Source of the DNA: Posidonia oceanica
Lineage: Eukaryota; Streptophyta; Magnoliopsida; Alismatales; Posidoniaceae
Assembly (NCBI GenBank): GCA_037176725.1
Contig: JAZBRS010000029.1
Coordinates: 40,558,001-40,622,000, forward strand
Length of the DNA: 64,000 bases
Direction: 5' to 3'
A model generated the notes under the pieces. It was not told the origin of the DNA. It saw only the letters and a list, made by a program, of their open reading frames with translations, and did no database searches. Both the position numbers and the translations under genes were made by a program. Each line of letters begins with the position of its first letter. The first letter of the stretch is position 1. Positions 32,001 to 42,904 of this stretch are shown piece after piece.

Positions 32001-35000
32001 GGTCGGAATGATCGCGGAGCCCCAGGTCATCACTTTCACGAGTGATGAGCTGCCTCCGGCGGGGATTAATCACAACCAACCCTTGTTCGTCACGGTACAA
32101 TTCAAGAACTTTCGCATTCCCCTTGCACTGGTCGATAATGGGTCAGGCCTTAACGTCTGTCCCTTGCGAACAGCAACCAAGCTCGGATTCAAGGCCGAGG
32201 ACAATACTCCAGCTGTAAAGGGAATGACAGCTTTTGATAATACTCACCATGACGCTCTAGGGATTCTGATTATTCCTCTGATCATTGGTCCGGTCACATT
32301 CGATGTGGAATTCTATGTCGTTGACTTGGAACCTAACTTCAACTTTCTGCTTGGGCGCCCTTGGCTCCACAAGCATCAGGTTATCCCCTCGACCCTCCAT
32401 CGCATGATCAAGTTCTGCCGAGGCGACGATGTTATCGTTGTCATGGCGGAGAATTTTGAGAAGGAGCGGATCGAGGCGGTTTCCTCTATCTCTTCGCGGA
32501 CTGTCCCCTTTGATCCTGATCTTTCGAACGCTTTGTATCGCGTTAATCGGTGCGAGCCAGTTAACTTTTTACCAGATCTTGAGCATGTCAACTCCTTGGC
32601 CGTTCACAACAACCCCTTTCAGATGGTCGAGAACGTTTGTCACAGATGGGGCTACGTCAAAGGGACACCGCTCGGGCGACATGGCCAAGGAATCGCTGAA
32701 CCGATCATGGCGGAAGAACGAAGAGACAACGAGGGTCTGGGTTACGACCCTCACTCCGATAAAGGCAAGCGCCCGCAAGCAAAGAACCAGAGAATGGTCA
32801 TACCTCGAAGCTTGGCCAACTTCACGAGCGCAGGTATCCTGGACTCAAGCGCAGTTCAAGCCGTAGTGCCGTCGGAGCCGTGTCAAAGCCCTTCGCCACC
32901 GGAGGAGGACTGGGTCTACGTTGAGGACTATTACTCAGACGAGGAACAGTCGGGCACAACAGGGGCAGTTCAGACTTGTAGTGAAGGCCAGCCAAGCCCA
33001 ACAGCACATCAGTCAGTTTATCTGGCCACTCCTTCCACAGATCATGAAGCAGCAGTCTTGGCAGAACCCTTGGCAGGTTTGGCAGTCTCTGATTCTCCTG
33101 CAGCCATGTCAGCAATATCGGCACCAGCTCAAGCACAGTCAGTCAGTTCGCATGCAACCGTTGTCGCATCAGTGCAACTACCACCTTCGCAGAAAGGTCA
33201 ATCGCTGAGTTCAGTCAGCAGCACAGCTCAGCCCTTTTCAGAGGCCGCATCACAGACAATACAGCCAGCTCAATCAGTCGTGCACCCCCTTGCCGCAGAC
33301 CGGCAACTTTCATGGCAAGATCCTATGGCAACGGAGGCCGAGCTCTCGTCGTCATCACCAGTCACGGAGAACCAACTGAGCATCGCGGTCTCCCGGCCTT
33401 CGGGCCTTCAAGAGAGCACCTCCGCCCGTCTTCTAACAGCAGTAGTCACTCTAGCAGCATATCCATCTGCAATCCCTCTGACTAGACCATCTGGGTCTCC
33501 CTTGCCGGGACAGTCGCAATCAGGCGCGCCCGTGAGTCAGAAGATACAAGTACCAGAGGAAGTAATCCACCTCGCAGCCGAGCCAGTGCCTCAGGCCCTC
33601 GGCGCCTACTACGTCGATTCACCCTCAGATGAGGAAGAAGGAGGGGTGATAGAAGCCCAAGTCGATTCATGGATGTCTGATCTAGAGCTGCTTTACCAGG
33701 AACAGCTCGAATCCATAGTAGAAGACTTGGCACGACACCAAGCCGTAGAAAGGAAAGGAAAAGCCGTAATTACGGATCCTCCTCTGCGAGAGGACTCCAC
33801 CTCCATCATGGTCCTAGGAGAAAGCTCAATGGTGTCGGATTCTCTCAGACCCGACGAGCTCATTACTCTTCAAGCCGAGGGTGGGTCCAGATGGCTTGTA
33901 CAGCATATGCCTTCCACAAGTACATTAGCAGATCCAGAAGAAGAGACACCAGCGGGTTGCACAGCAGCAGTAACAGAGCAAAGAGCAGAGTCAGCGACAG
34001 AGTTGTCAGAAGTTTCAGTGGCAGAATCATCAGCAGCATCAGTCGTAGAGTCAGTAAAGCCTTCAATAGTATCAGAAGAACATGCAGCGGTATCATCAGC
34101 AGTAGAGCAGACGGGAGAAGTGGTCAGAGCAGAGGTCGCACACCGAAGATACAGAAACACTCGGGTAGGCGTAACCATCCTGAGGCGTCACCAGGGCCAA
34201 GAAGCAGAACTCCTACACTCTTTCGATGTGACAAACCCCACTTTCGAAAAGGAAATTCTCTCGGAACTTGTTGCGTACGGAGAGGAAGATAATACAGGCG
34301 AAGATGAGAATGATGACCCATCGCCTGAGTTCCGGCCCTATGACGACGACCCGGAAGGTCCCAATCTGCATGTTGAGGAAGAAACGGAGACTATTAACCT
34401 CGGCACAGCCGAAGAAACCAAGGAAGTTCGCATCAGTGCCCTGCTATCACCACAAGTCAGGATAGAGTTCATCGCATTCCTGAGGGAGTATGCGGATGTC
34501 TTCGCCTGGACTTATGAAGACATGGTCGGCCTGGATGTCGAAATAGTGGTCCATAACTTGCCCTTGAAGCCAGATGCCAAGCCAGTAAAGCAGAAGCTGA
34601 GAAGATGGCGACCACAGTGGCTGCTCATGATCAAGGAAGAAATAATGAAGCAGCTTGATGTTAACTTTTTGAAGGTCGTCCTTTACCCTGAATGGCTTGC
34701 AAACATCGTGCCAGTGCCCAAGAAGAACGGCCGGATCCGGGTATGTATCGACTACAGAGACCTGAACAAGGCGAGTCCTAAGGACGACTTCCCATTGCCT
34801 CACATTGACGTCCTGGTCGACAATACCGCGGGCCACAAGATGCTATCCTTTATAGACGGCTTCTCCGGCTATAGTCAGATCAAGATGGCAGAAGAAGAAA
34901 TGGAAAAAACTTCATTCATCACCCCCTGGGGGGTCTTCTGTTATCAGGTTATGCCGTTTGGGTTGAAGAATGCTGGCGCAACATATCAAAGGGCCATGAC

Positions 35001-37668
35001 CACACTTTTCCACGACCTCATGCACCAAGAAGTGGAGGTCTATGTAGATGACATGATCGCAAAGACCAAAGAGCCTGAGGATCACCTTGCTTGCCTAAAG
35101 AAGCTCTTTGACCGCCTGAGGAAATACAGACTGAGGCTTAACCCCAATAAGTGCGTATTTGGGGTTTCATCTGGCAAACTGCTCGGCTACATTGTTAGCC
35201 AAAGGGGGATTGAAGTGGACCCGATGAAAGCTAAAGCCATCGTGGAGATGCCACCCCCTAGAACCGAGAAGGAGGTTCGAGGCCTACTTGGGCGATTACA
35301 GTACATCAGCCGCTTCATTGCACAGCTTACGCCCATCTGCGAGCCCATCTTCAAACTCCTGAGGAAGAATGCGCAAATCGACTGGAATGAAGAATGTCAA
35401 GCCGCATTTGAGAAGATCAAGCAGCTGCTGGTCAAACCCCCTGTCTTGGTTCCTCCCACACCAGGAAGACCTCTGCTCCTCTATCTCTCAACCACACAGC
35501 ACTCCATGGGTGCCGTCCTGGGCCAACACGACGAGTCTGGCAGGAAGGAGCGCGCCATCTACTACCTGAGCAAAAAGTTCAATGAATGTGAAGCCAGGTA
35601 CAGCATGATGGAGAAAACCTGTTTATCCCTTGTCTGGGCCGCACAGAAACTGAGACACTATATGATGGCGTACCTAGTTCAACTTTTGTGCCGTCATGAT
35701 CCCATCAAGTTCCTCTTCCAAAAGCCGGTTCTGGTGGGCAGATGTGTCAAGTGGCAGGTGTTGTTGTCCCAATATGACATCACTTTTGTCACGCAGAGAT
35801 CCATGAAGGGCCAAGCTATGGCGGATCACCTCGCAGATTTCCCTCTGCCTGAATATCAACCCCTCCAGATGCAGTTCCCTGACGAGGACATCCTCTTTGC
35901 GACGGAGGGCTCAGAAGAGAAAGACCCTGAAGAGCAAGACCAGTGGCGGTTGTACTTCGACGGCGCCGTCAATAAGAAGGGTCGGGGCATAGGCGCAGTG
36001 CTAACCACGCCTCATGGACAGATGATTCCTTTTGCGAGGAAGCTGACTTTCGCATGCACAAACAATGAAGCAGAATACGAAGCATGCATCTTGGGTTTGA
36101 AAGTCGCCCTCGAGCACAAAGCACAGAAGTTGCACGTGCACGGCGATGCCATGTTGGTGATCTCTCAGGTGAATGGCGACTGGAAGACAAAAGACCCCAA
36201 GCTCGTGCCATATCACGAATGTCTGCTGAGGCTGATAGAAGAGTTCAAGAGCATTGATTTCACATACATGAACAGGGCAAAGAATGCGTATGTAGACGCA
36301 TTAGCAACCTTGGCTTCTTGGCTCAGCATACCCGAGAACAGCATGGTGGATGTGTCAGTCACCTGCATTGAGGAGCCTGCCCATTGCATGAATATAAAGG
36401 AAGCAGATCCGACAGCAGAGCAGCCATGGTATCATGATATCAAGGCATTCTTGGAGTCCGGCAGCCTCCCACCTGGCACCACTGCAGAAGATAAGAGAAC
36501 TTTGGCGCGTCTGGCGTCAAAGTATGTACTGGGGGCTGGGCAGTTATACAGAAGATCGTACAATCAGATGCTACTACGCTGCCTGGACAAGCCGGAGGCT
36601 GACACCTTAATGCTTCAAGTGCATGCAGGGACCTGTGGCCCGCACATGAACGGTGTCCTCTTAGCCAAGAAGATCATGCTCCAAGGATATTTCTGGCAAA
36701 CCATGGAAGCGGACTGTTGCCGTTTCATGCGTAAATGCCACAACTATCAGATCCATGGCAATTTCATCAAGGCTCCCCCTCATCAGCTGCACAACATGTC
36801 CTCGCCATGGCCTTTCTCCACCTGGGGAATCGATGTCATTGGCGCAATACACCCCGCTGCTTCAAACGGCCATCGCTTCATCATGGTGGCAATAGACTAC
36901 TTCACTAAGTGGGTGGAGGCAGCTTCTTACAGGACAGTCACCGCAATGGCAACTGAAAAGTTCATCAGGAACAACATCGTTGCCCGGTACGGGGTCCCTC
37001 ACTCCATCATTTCTGATAATGGCACGAACTTCATCGCCAAAAGAACTGAGGAGTTCCTACAGAATTTCAGAATCAAGCATCACCGCTCCTCACCATATCG
37101 GCCTCAGATGAATGGAGCAGTAGAGTCTGCCAACAAGAACATCATCAAAATCATGAAGAAAATGGCGAAAACCCACAAGGACTGGCACGATCAGCTCCCG
37201 TATGCACTCTGGGCGTACAGGACGTCAGTCCGGACCTCGACAGGAGCCACCCCGTACTCACTGGTGTACGGCATGGAAGCGGTATTGCCTGTTGAAGTGG
37301 AGATCCCTTCACTGCGGATCTTGCGAGAAGCTGAGTTGAAAGAAGCAGAATGGGTCGAAGACCGCTGCGTCCAACTGAACCTAATTGATGAGCACAGACT
37401 ACAAGCCATGCACAATGCCCATTGTTACCAGAAGCGAATGGCTAGAATATTCTTGAAGAAAGTCCGGCCCAGAAGCTTCCAGCCCGGAGATCTTGTTCTG
37501 CGTGCCATTCATCTACCGGACGGTCGAGGCAAATTCCGACCTAACTGGCGCGGCCCCTTTGTAGTTAAACAGATCTTCTCAGGCGGCGCAGTAACTCTTG
37601 AGGACATGGATCAGGTCGAGCAGTCTGAGCCGGTCAACATGTGCTACCTCAAGAAGTACTATCAGTAG
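29026..37668 (+). pseudogene. gag-pol: Element B gag-pro-RT-RNH-IN polyprotein, 2,880 codons with two nonsense codons
   Basis: ATG at 29026 (MAQ context shared with A and D). The frame is open to 37668 apart from TGA 29182-29184 (Trp in D) and TAG 30472-30474 (Gln in A). Approximate residues: gag core 353-485; zinc knuckle C-x2-H-x4-H-x4-C near 665; ADISIWDLIHTS near 955; retropepsin LVDNGSGLNVC near 1035; G-patch-like motif 1200-1241; acidic Ser/Ala-rich linker 1260-1830; RT 1845-2068 with YVDDM near 2006; RNase H 2145-2232; archaeal-type RNase H 2307-2432 (D, E, D, D visible); integrase zinc region 2532-2578; DDE core 2620-2702. The last Cys of the HHCC zinc motif is Tyr (CHNYQ), whereas A has CHNCQ. 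Unlike reports for Ogre, no intron interrupts the protease-RT linker. Confidence 0.93.
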
Positions 37669-37858
37669 CTGAGGGTAGCCACTGCGGATTCTTCCTCCCA
37701 TTTGTCATGTTCTCGCCACTTGCATACCTTTGTATCTCCTTTTGCCCTGTCTCCTCCGTACTTCACTTCATCCACTCTCTTGCATTTCCTGACATCGCAA
37801 CACTCCTGTGCTTCCCTGCTCATCCCGTGCACATTCCTCATCAAATCATACATTGCAT

Positions 37859-37970
37859 TCTGCCCGGTGATGAAAACCGGAGGTGCTTGCCTACTGCGAA
37901 AGGAGTCTCCCGACCTCACCCGATGCTACTTAGATGTCTTGACTAGTGAGGGAGCCACCACTCAATGAGA
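37859..37970 (+). other. Conserved block after pol (B)
   Basis: About 110 bp, starting gcccggtgatga and running to gagccaccactca. It is shared with A (11165-11059) and C (52069-51961), while the flanks have drifted. It contains CCGG...CCGG and a conserved actacttagatg. No open frame is shared, so it may be an RNA element. Function unknown. Confidence 0.6.
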
Positions 37971-39032
37971 GCGAGCGAAGTGCCCAAACTCCTAAAGACT
38001 TACACTCCTAGAAGAGTGCTAGGTGTTAGTCGGAAAGCAGTACATATCCCAGCCTAGAAGCGCAAAAAAAAAAAAGAAGAGAGAAAGAGAAAGCCAAAAG
38101 CCCGTACCCGAAAGACCCTAACGCCCATCTCTCCTGGGGGAGGGGACAGCGGAAACCTGCAAGCCAAAAAAGAGACCAAGAAAAATGAAAAAGAAAGAAA
38201 AAAAAAACAAAAAAAAAAACCAAAGAAAAAAGAGAATGATGGAAAAGGAAAGGAAGGGAGACAAAGGCCCCATTCCCGCAAAAAAAAAAAACCAAAAAAA
38301 GAAGCAAAAAAAGAAAAAAAGAAGAAGAAGAGAATAAAGGCGAGCAGGGTAACCCCACACCTCTCACCTACCCCAGAAAAGAGTCAAAGCCCGGGTCGAG
38401 TCCTCCTTGCTTCCAAAATAGGAATGAGGAGAGCTCTGCACACCGACAAAAAATAAGAAGAGAGAAGAAAGAGGTAGGAGTGAGTGTAAGTCCTTGAGAG
38501 TTTGACATGGAGCCCGTCTTCTCTACACCACCACCAAACATTACCAACATCCTTTCCCCGAGTGCCACCAACAAGTTAGGAGTCTGAGTAGAGTCCGGTG
38601 AGTTAAGGACCGCTCCCTTCCCATACAGCAGGCACCAAAGCACCCCGATACTGAGGGCAAACTACACCAAATCACACGCATTTGCATTTTCCAGTCATCT
38701 CCACCCTCTCTGATCATCCCACTCTGCAAAGGCTTACTCCAGCGCTGAGACAGTACTTCTACTTAGCATGCGTTGGCACCGTCAGGCTGCGACAACCCGG
38801 GGTCCTGACAGTCCCCGCCACATCAACAGAATGCCCTTATGCTTATACATGTTCAATTGCCATAGTCTGAATGTTTACTGCTTATACATGTTGCACCTGT
38901 TTCTACCAGTTTCAGAATCTGCTTTCCTATGATGGTTTTGTGCCTATATGAGATCTGATAATTCACAGTCTTGGCAACAGGTATCTGAAGACTCTTGTAG
39001 CAGCCGTCTGCCCACATCCTGCAATCTGTGCA
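37971..39032 (+). other. Region between pol and the extra gene (B), with purine-rich tract and candidate splice acceptor
   Basis: No gene. 38063-38460 is strongly A/G-rich on the sense strand. 38500-38650 keeps blocks shared with A and C (ctccggtgagttaaggaccgctcc-like). A candidate acceptor GGCAACAG ends at 38980, 52 bases before the extra gene's ATG, with no ATG in between. Confidence 0.6.
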
Positions 39033-40235
39033 ATGGGTTTCCCCACTCTGGTAACCCCCACACACTGTTCTGAGATCCTGCGAGAATGGATCGGCAAGCT
39101 TACCAAAGATGACTGTGAGAAGCTGCGCCTGTGGGGCATTCCGACCAAGTTGCTAAAGGCCGCTGATGTAGAAGTAAGCCGCCATCTTCTGTGTGCTGCT
39201 GCACGATTCTGGAAACCAGCACACCATGTCTTCCATTTCGACAGAACTGAACTGACACCTACATTGGAAGAAGTGCGTCGAATCTGCGGCTTTTCCAAGA
39301 TCTTGGGGCCGCCCATCTTCATGAGGCGTGATGGATACATGGCAGTCCTGAAACAGCTGACCGGCCTCTCTACCCAAGGTTGCCAGCAGAAGCTGATTTG
39401 TACTAGCGGGCCCATGCCTCTGCTTCGCCTGGCGTACTTTGATGATATTGTGGAAAAGCGCGCAGAACTCGGAGACGAGCTGTGGCTCCGAGGGTTTGTC
39501 ACCCGTTTCCTAGGCGAGCTGGTCTTTACTCATGGCAAGGTAACAGTGGCCGTCGAGATCGCTGAAATAGCACTCACCGTGGTGACCCAGCACATAGACC
39601 TGGCACCGGTTGTCTTGGCAGAAACCTATCGCGGTCTGGACCGCATCTCGCATCGCTGCCGCCAGTTTCATGGTTGCGGATCATTCATTCAGGTCTGGCT
39701 AGCGGCGCACACTGAGATAGACCTTCTGCGCCCACAAGTACATGCTTTCGAGGCCTACTGCAGCAGCGGCCATGCCAAGGCAGTCAAGAGCGTCAAGGAA
39801 GAATATGAAAGGCTATCAGGACTGACAGACGACACAGTCACATGGCGCATCATTCCTTCTGCAGCCGAAGCATTCACTGTCTTCTTCAATACACGCGACA
39901 TGCATTTGGTTGTGCTACCAGGATTTACTGCGGGTGTAGAATATCACCCTATCAGAGTTATGCGCCAGTTCGGCTTCCAGCAAGACGCCTATGTCCACAA
40001 CACAGCACCTAAGCTCCTTCAAGAATATCCCCTCAGTACAATTGCCCCCACGAAGGAGCTGGCCAATCTGATACAGCACGGGGTGCGATCAACAGACATC
40101 ACGGCAATAAGAGGCGTAGGGTGTACCCCTGAGTACATCACTGAAGTGTAGGACCTCTGGCCCATTGACAAAGTCCCGCCAAGTGGTCCCTTGTTCCCTG
40201 ACTCTGGAAGATCAAAGAAGGCCCGAATCAGCTAG
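39033..40235 (+). pseudogene. Extra 3' gene of element B: plant mobile domain / DUF7745-like, nonsense codon near the C-terminus
   Basis: ATG at 39033 in the context gtgcaATGGG, shared with A and C. The 400-codon frame ends at TAG 40233-40235, with one in-frame TAG at 40149-40151 (codon 373), so a 372-residue product remains possible. It is the least damaged of the three copies. Same domain layout as in A: W-KPA-H at 66-71, FDRTELTPTLEEV near 73-86, GDELWLRGFVTRFLGELVF near 148-166, LAPVVLAETYRGLD near 190-203, and a Lys/Arg-rich end after codon 390. No transmembrane segment is seen. It follows pol in sense, 1.36 kb downstream. A DNA- or RNA-binding or silencing-related role would be a guess. 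Confidence 0.78.
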
Positions 40236-40680
40236 AGCCATCATGCAGCTGTCATTCTGTCTTCCTTTCAAATTGTGCTGTACCTTTTGGCTCGCCACGG
40301 GCATGTAACCGACAATTCTATCAATGCAAACTGTTTTGCTCTAGCTCTTCACATTTCAAAGCTGATCATGCATTCCATGCTCCTCGTCGCTCACACCCGG
40401 AGGCCCCTTGGCCCGACTGATTGCTCACATAACGCAGGAAAGTCCTCAACAAACGACCTAGGCTCCAGGACCTCTGCAAACCCGCTCCGTCCGGCCTGCC
40501 ACCGGACATCCCCGGCTGAGTCTCCTTTGGGCTGGTACCCCAAACTACTCGTCTGACAAACACGTCAGTTTTGTCCACCCTTCGCTTTTCTCGATACCAG
40601 GGACGTTTCAACCAACCCCTGGTATCATCCTGATACCAGGGGCATCTTTTCAGACGCCCCGCGGTATCTCACCCTTATCT
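40236..40680 (+). other. Spacer with strong hairpin cluster (B)
   Basis: 40236-40540 has no gene. GGTACCCC...CTACTCG and GACAAA-cacgtcagt-TTTGTC hairpins lie at 40535-40577. CCCCTGGTATC (40616-40626) pairs with GATACCAGGGG (40632-40642) around a five-base loop. Further GATACC (40593-40598) and GGTATC (40662-40667) arms could pair with either, so alternative folds are possible. Confidence 0.7.
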
Positions 40681-41240
40681 CATTCCCTCTTTGCCGGCCA
40701 ATAAGTCCGATATCTTATCGCCATTCCCAATCAATCAATCTCATCATTATCTCATCTCCTCTTTGCCGGCCGATAAGTCCGATATCTTATCACCTTGCCC
40801 AATCAATCAATCTCATCATTATCTCATCTCCTCTTTGCCGGCCGATAAGTCCGATATCTTATCACCTTTTTCAATCAAGCTCTCATCATTACCTCATCCC
40901 CCTTCTTTAGCATTAGTTCTCATCATGATCTCATCCCCCTCTTTAGTTTAATTTCTCATCATGATCTCATCCCCCTCTTTAGCTTAATTTCTCATCATGA
41001 TCTCATCCCCCTCTTTAGCTTAATTTCTCATCATGATCTCATCCCCCTCTTTAGTTTAATTTCTCATCATGATCTCATCCCCCTCTTTAGCTTAATTTCT
41101 CATCATGATCTCATCCCCCTCTTTAGCTTAGCTTCTCATCATGATCTCATCCCCCTCTTTAGCTTAATTTCTCATCATGATCTCATCCCCCTCTTTAGAT
41201 CAACTTCTCATCATTATCTCATCCCCTCTTTGCCGGCTGA
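40681..41240 (+). repeat. GATAAG/CTTATC hairpins and 36-bp tandem repeats (B)
   Basis: 40690-40870: about three copies of a 60-bp unit with ctctttgccggccGATAAG-tccgatat-CTTATC. 40915-41215: about eight 36-bp units around tctcatcatgatctcatccc, the reverse complement of the repeat in A as expected from its orientation. No credible gene. Confidence 0.85.
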
Positions 41241-42445
41241 TAAGTCTGATATCTTATCATTCTCATCAACCAATCACTCATCACTCGATCATTCATCAAT
41301 CAAGCACCCTTAGGCTGATACCCTAAACTATCAACAATCAAGCACTCTCAAGCTGATATTCCTAAACTATCGATCCAGGCTGATATTCCTAAACTATCGA
41401 CCCAGGCTGATATCCTAAACTATCTACTCTCAGGCTAATATTTCTAAACTATCTATCTTTTGGCCGATCCATGGTTGGCCCGCAGTTGTGTTATACGGCT
41501 GACATCCAGTAACTGTCCCTCGCAATGCCGCCAGGCTGATAACCTAAACTATCTATCTAGGCTGATATCCTAAACTATCTAGGCTGATATCCTAAACTAT
41601 CTATCCAGGCTGATATCCTAAACTATCCAGCATCTGCGTTATACGGCTGACATCCAGTAACTGTCCCTCGTAATTGCCCTTTCCAGGCTGATAACCTAAA
41701 CTATCGATCTAGGCTGATATCCTAAACTATCTAGGCTGATATCCTAAACTATCTATCTAGGCTGATAACCTAAACTATCGATCTAGGCTGATATCCTAAA
41801 CTATCTATGGCAATTACGTTATACGGCTGATATCCAGTAACTATCCCTTGCAATTGCTCTTTCCAGTTGATAGGACTGTAAACTATCGATCTAGGCTGAT
41901 ATCCTAAACTATCGATCTAGGCTGATAACCTAAACTATCGATCTAGGCTGATATCCTAAACTATCTATCGCAATTGCATTATACGGCTGACATCCAGTAA
42001 CTGTCCCTTGCAAGGCCGCCAGGCTGATATCCTAAACTATCGATCTAGGCTGATAACCTAAACTATCTAGGCTGATATCCTAAACTATCTATCTAGGCTG
42101 ATATCCTAAACTATCCGGCACTTGCGTTATACGGCTGATATCCAGTAACTATCCCTCATGGTTTGCCCTTTCCAGTTGATAGGACTGTAAACTATCTATC
42201 TAGGCTGATATCCTAAACTATCTAGGCTGATATCCTAAACTATCTATCTAGGCTGATATCCTAAACTATCTATGGCAACCATGTTATACGGCTGATATCC
42301 AGTAACTATCACTCACAACTGCGCCTTCCGGTTGATAGGACCGTAAACTATCGCCAGGCTGGTAACCTAAACTATCACCCTCGGCTGATGATCCGAAACT
42401 CATCCGGTCGATAAGTCCAACAACTTATCACCTCCCTGCGCGACT
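41241..42445 (+). repeat. Hierarchical palindromic array (multibranch 3' UTR domain) of element B
   Basis: Closing arms GCAGTTGTG (41482-41490) and CACAACTGC (42314-42322) match those of A. Inside, domain stems are 41521-41528 with 41630-41638 (imperfect), 41669-41678 with 41809-41818 (10 bp), 41849-41857 with 41970-41978 (9 bp), about 42010-42017 with 42117-42125 (imperfect), and 42157-42167 with 42274-42283 (10 bp plus one bulge). Domains are separated by ttatacggctGATA-tccagtaac-TATC or its GACA/TGTC variant. Domains contain many GATA-tcctaaac-TATC hairpins and some GATAG/CTATC. The closed span is 841 bp against 834 bp in A. 42370-42430 adds GATGA/TCATC and GATAAG/CTTATC hairpins. Confidence 0.85.
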
Positions 42446-42818
42446 TCGTCCCAAAAGACGGAGCCCCGCATCCTTCTGCGTCCGGGAAAAGGTCCACCTC
42501 TCCCGTCGCGCCTTCGTGGCTTCGGCTATCCTTCTTTTCGTGGCAGGCCGGGACCTCCTCGTCAAGCTCCGCGGTGCACCGCAACGTCCCTCTTCAACGT
42601 CGTCAACATCGCCAGCGTCACCCGCGTCGCTTCGGCCCCCCCGGTCGGTACTAACTCTAACACTAACTTTTGCATTGCATCCGCATCGGCATGCATCGCA
42701 TACATTGCATCTCATCCATTTGCACCTGCACATTGCACTGCGGCAACGATCCACGATGTTCGGTGCATCCGCCGAATAAGTGGCTCACGCCGATAGCAAC
42801 CCTCTGCTCTCGCCGGTC
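42446..42818 (+). other. Spacer before the polypurine tract (B)
   Basis: No gene supported. 42460-42640 is GC-rich; 42665-42740 is rich in GCAT words; 42745-42800 is shared with A. Short open frames are not conserved in A. Confidence 0.55.
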
Positions 42819-42904
42819 AAATGGGGTGTCCCGTCAACCCTGAGCAGCGGCCTCGCTTTGCTCGGCCTCGCTCAGGGAGGGGCATCTGTTGACACCCCAT
42901 TTTG
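42819..42904. repeat. Polypurine tract and enclosing inverted LTR terminus (B)
   Basis: AAATGGGGTGTC-cc-GTCAAC (42819-42838) is an inverted copy of the LTR start GTTGACACCCCATTT (42888-42902), with an inner TGAGC/GCTCA pair. The polypurine tract AGGGAGGGGCATC is at 42874-42886, against the LTR. Confidence 0.75.

Noticed and set aside
39033..40235. Extra gene as an envelope glycoprotein
   Set aside because: It occupies the env position, but I see no signal peptide, transmembrane segment or glycosylation-rich ectodomain; the motif order fits plant mobile domain / DUF7745 proteins better.
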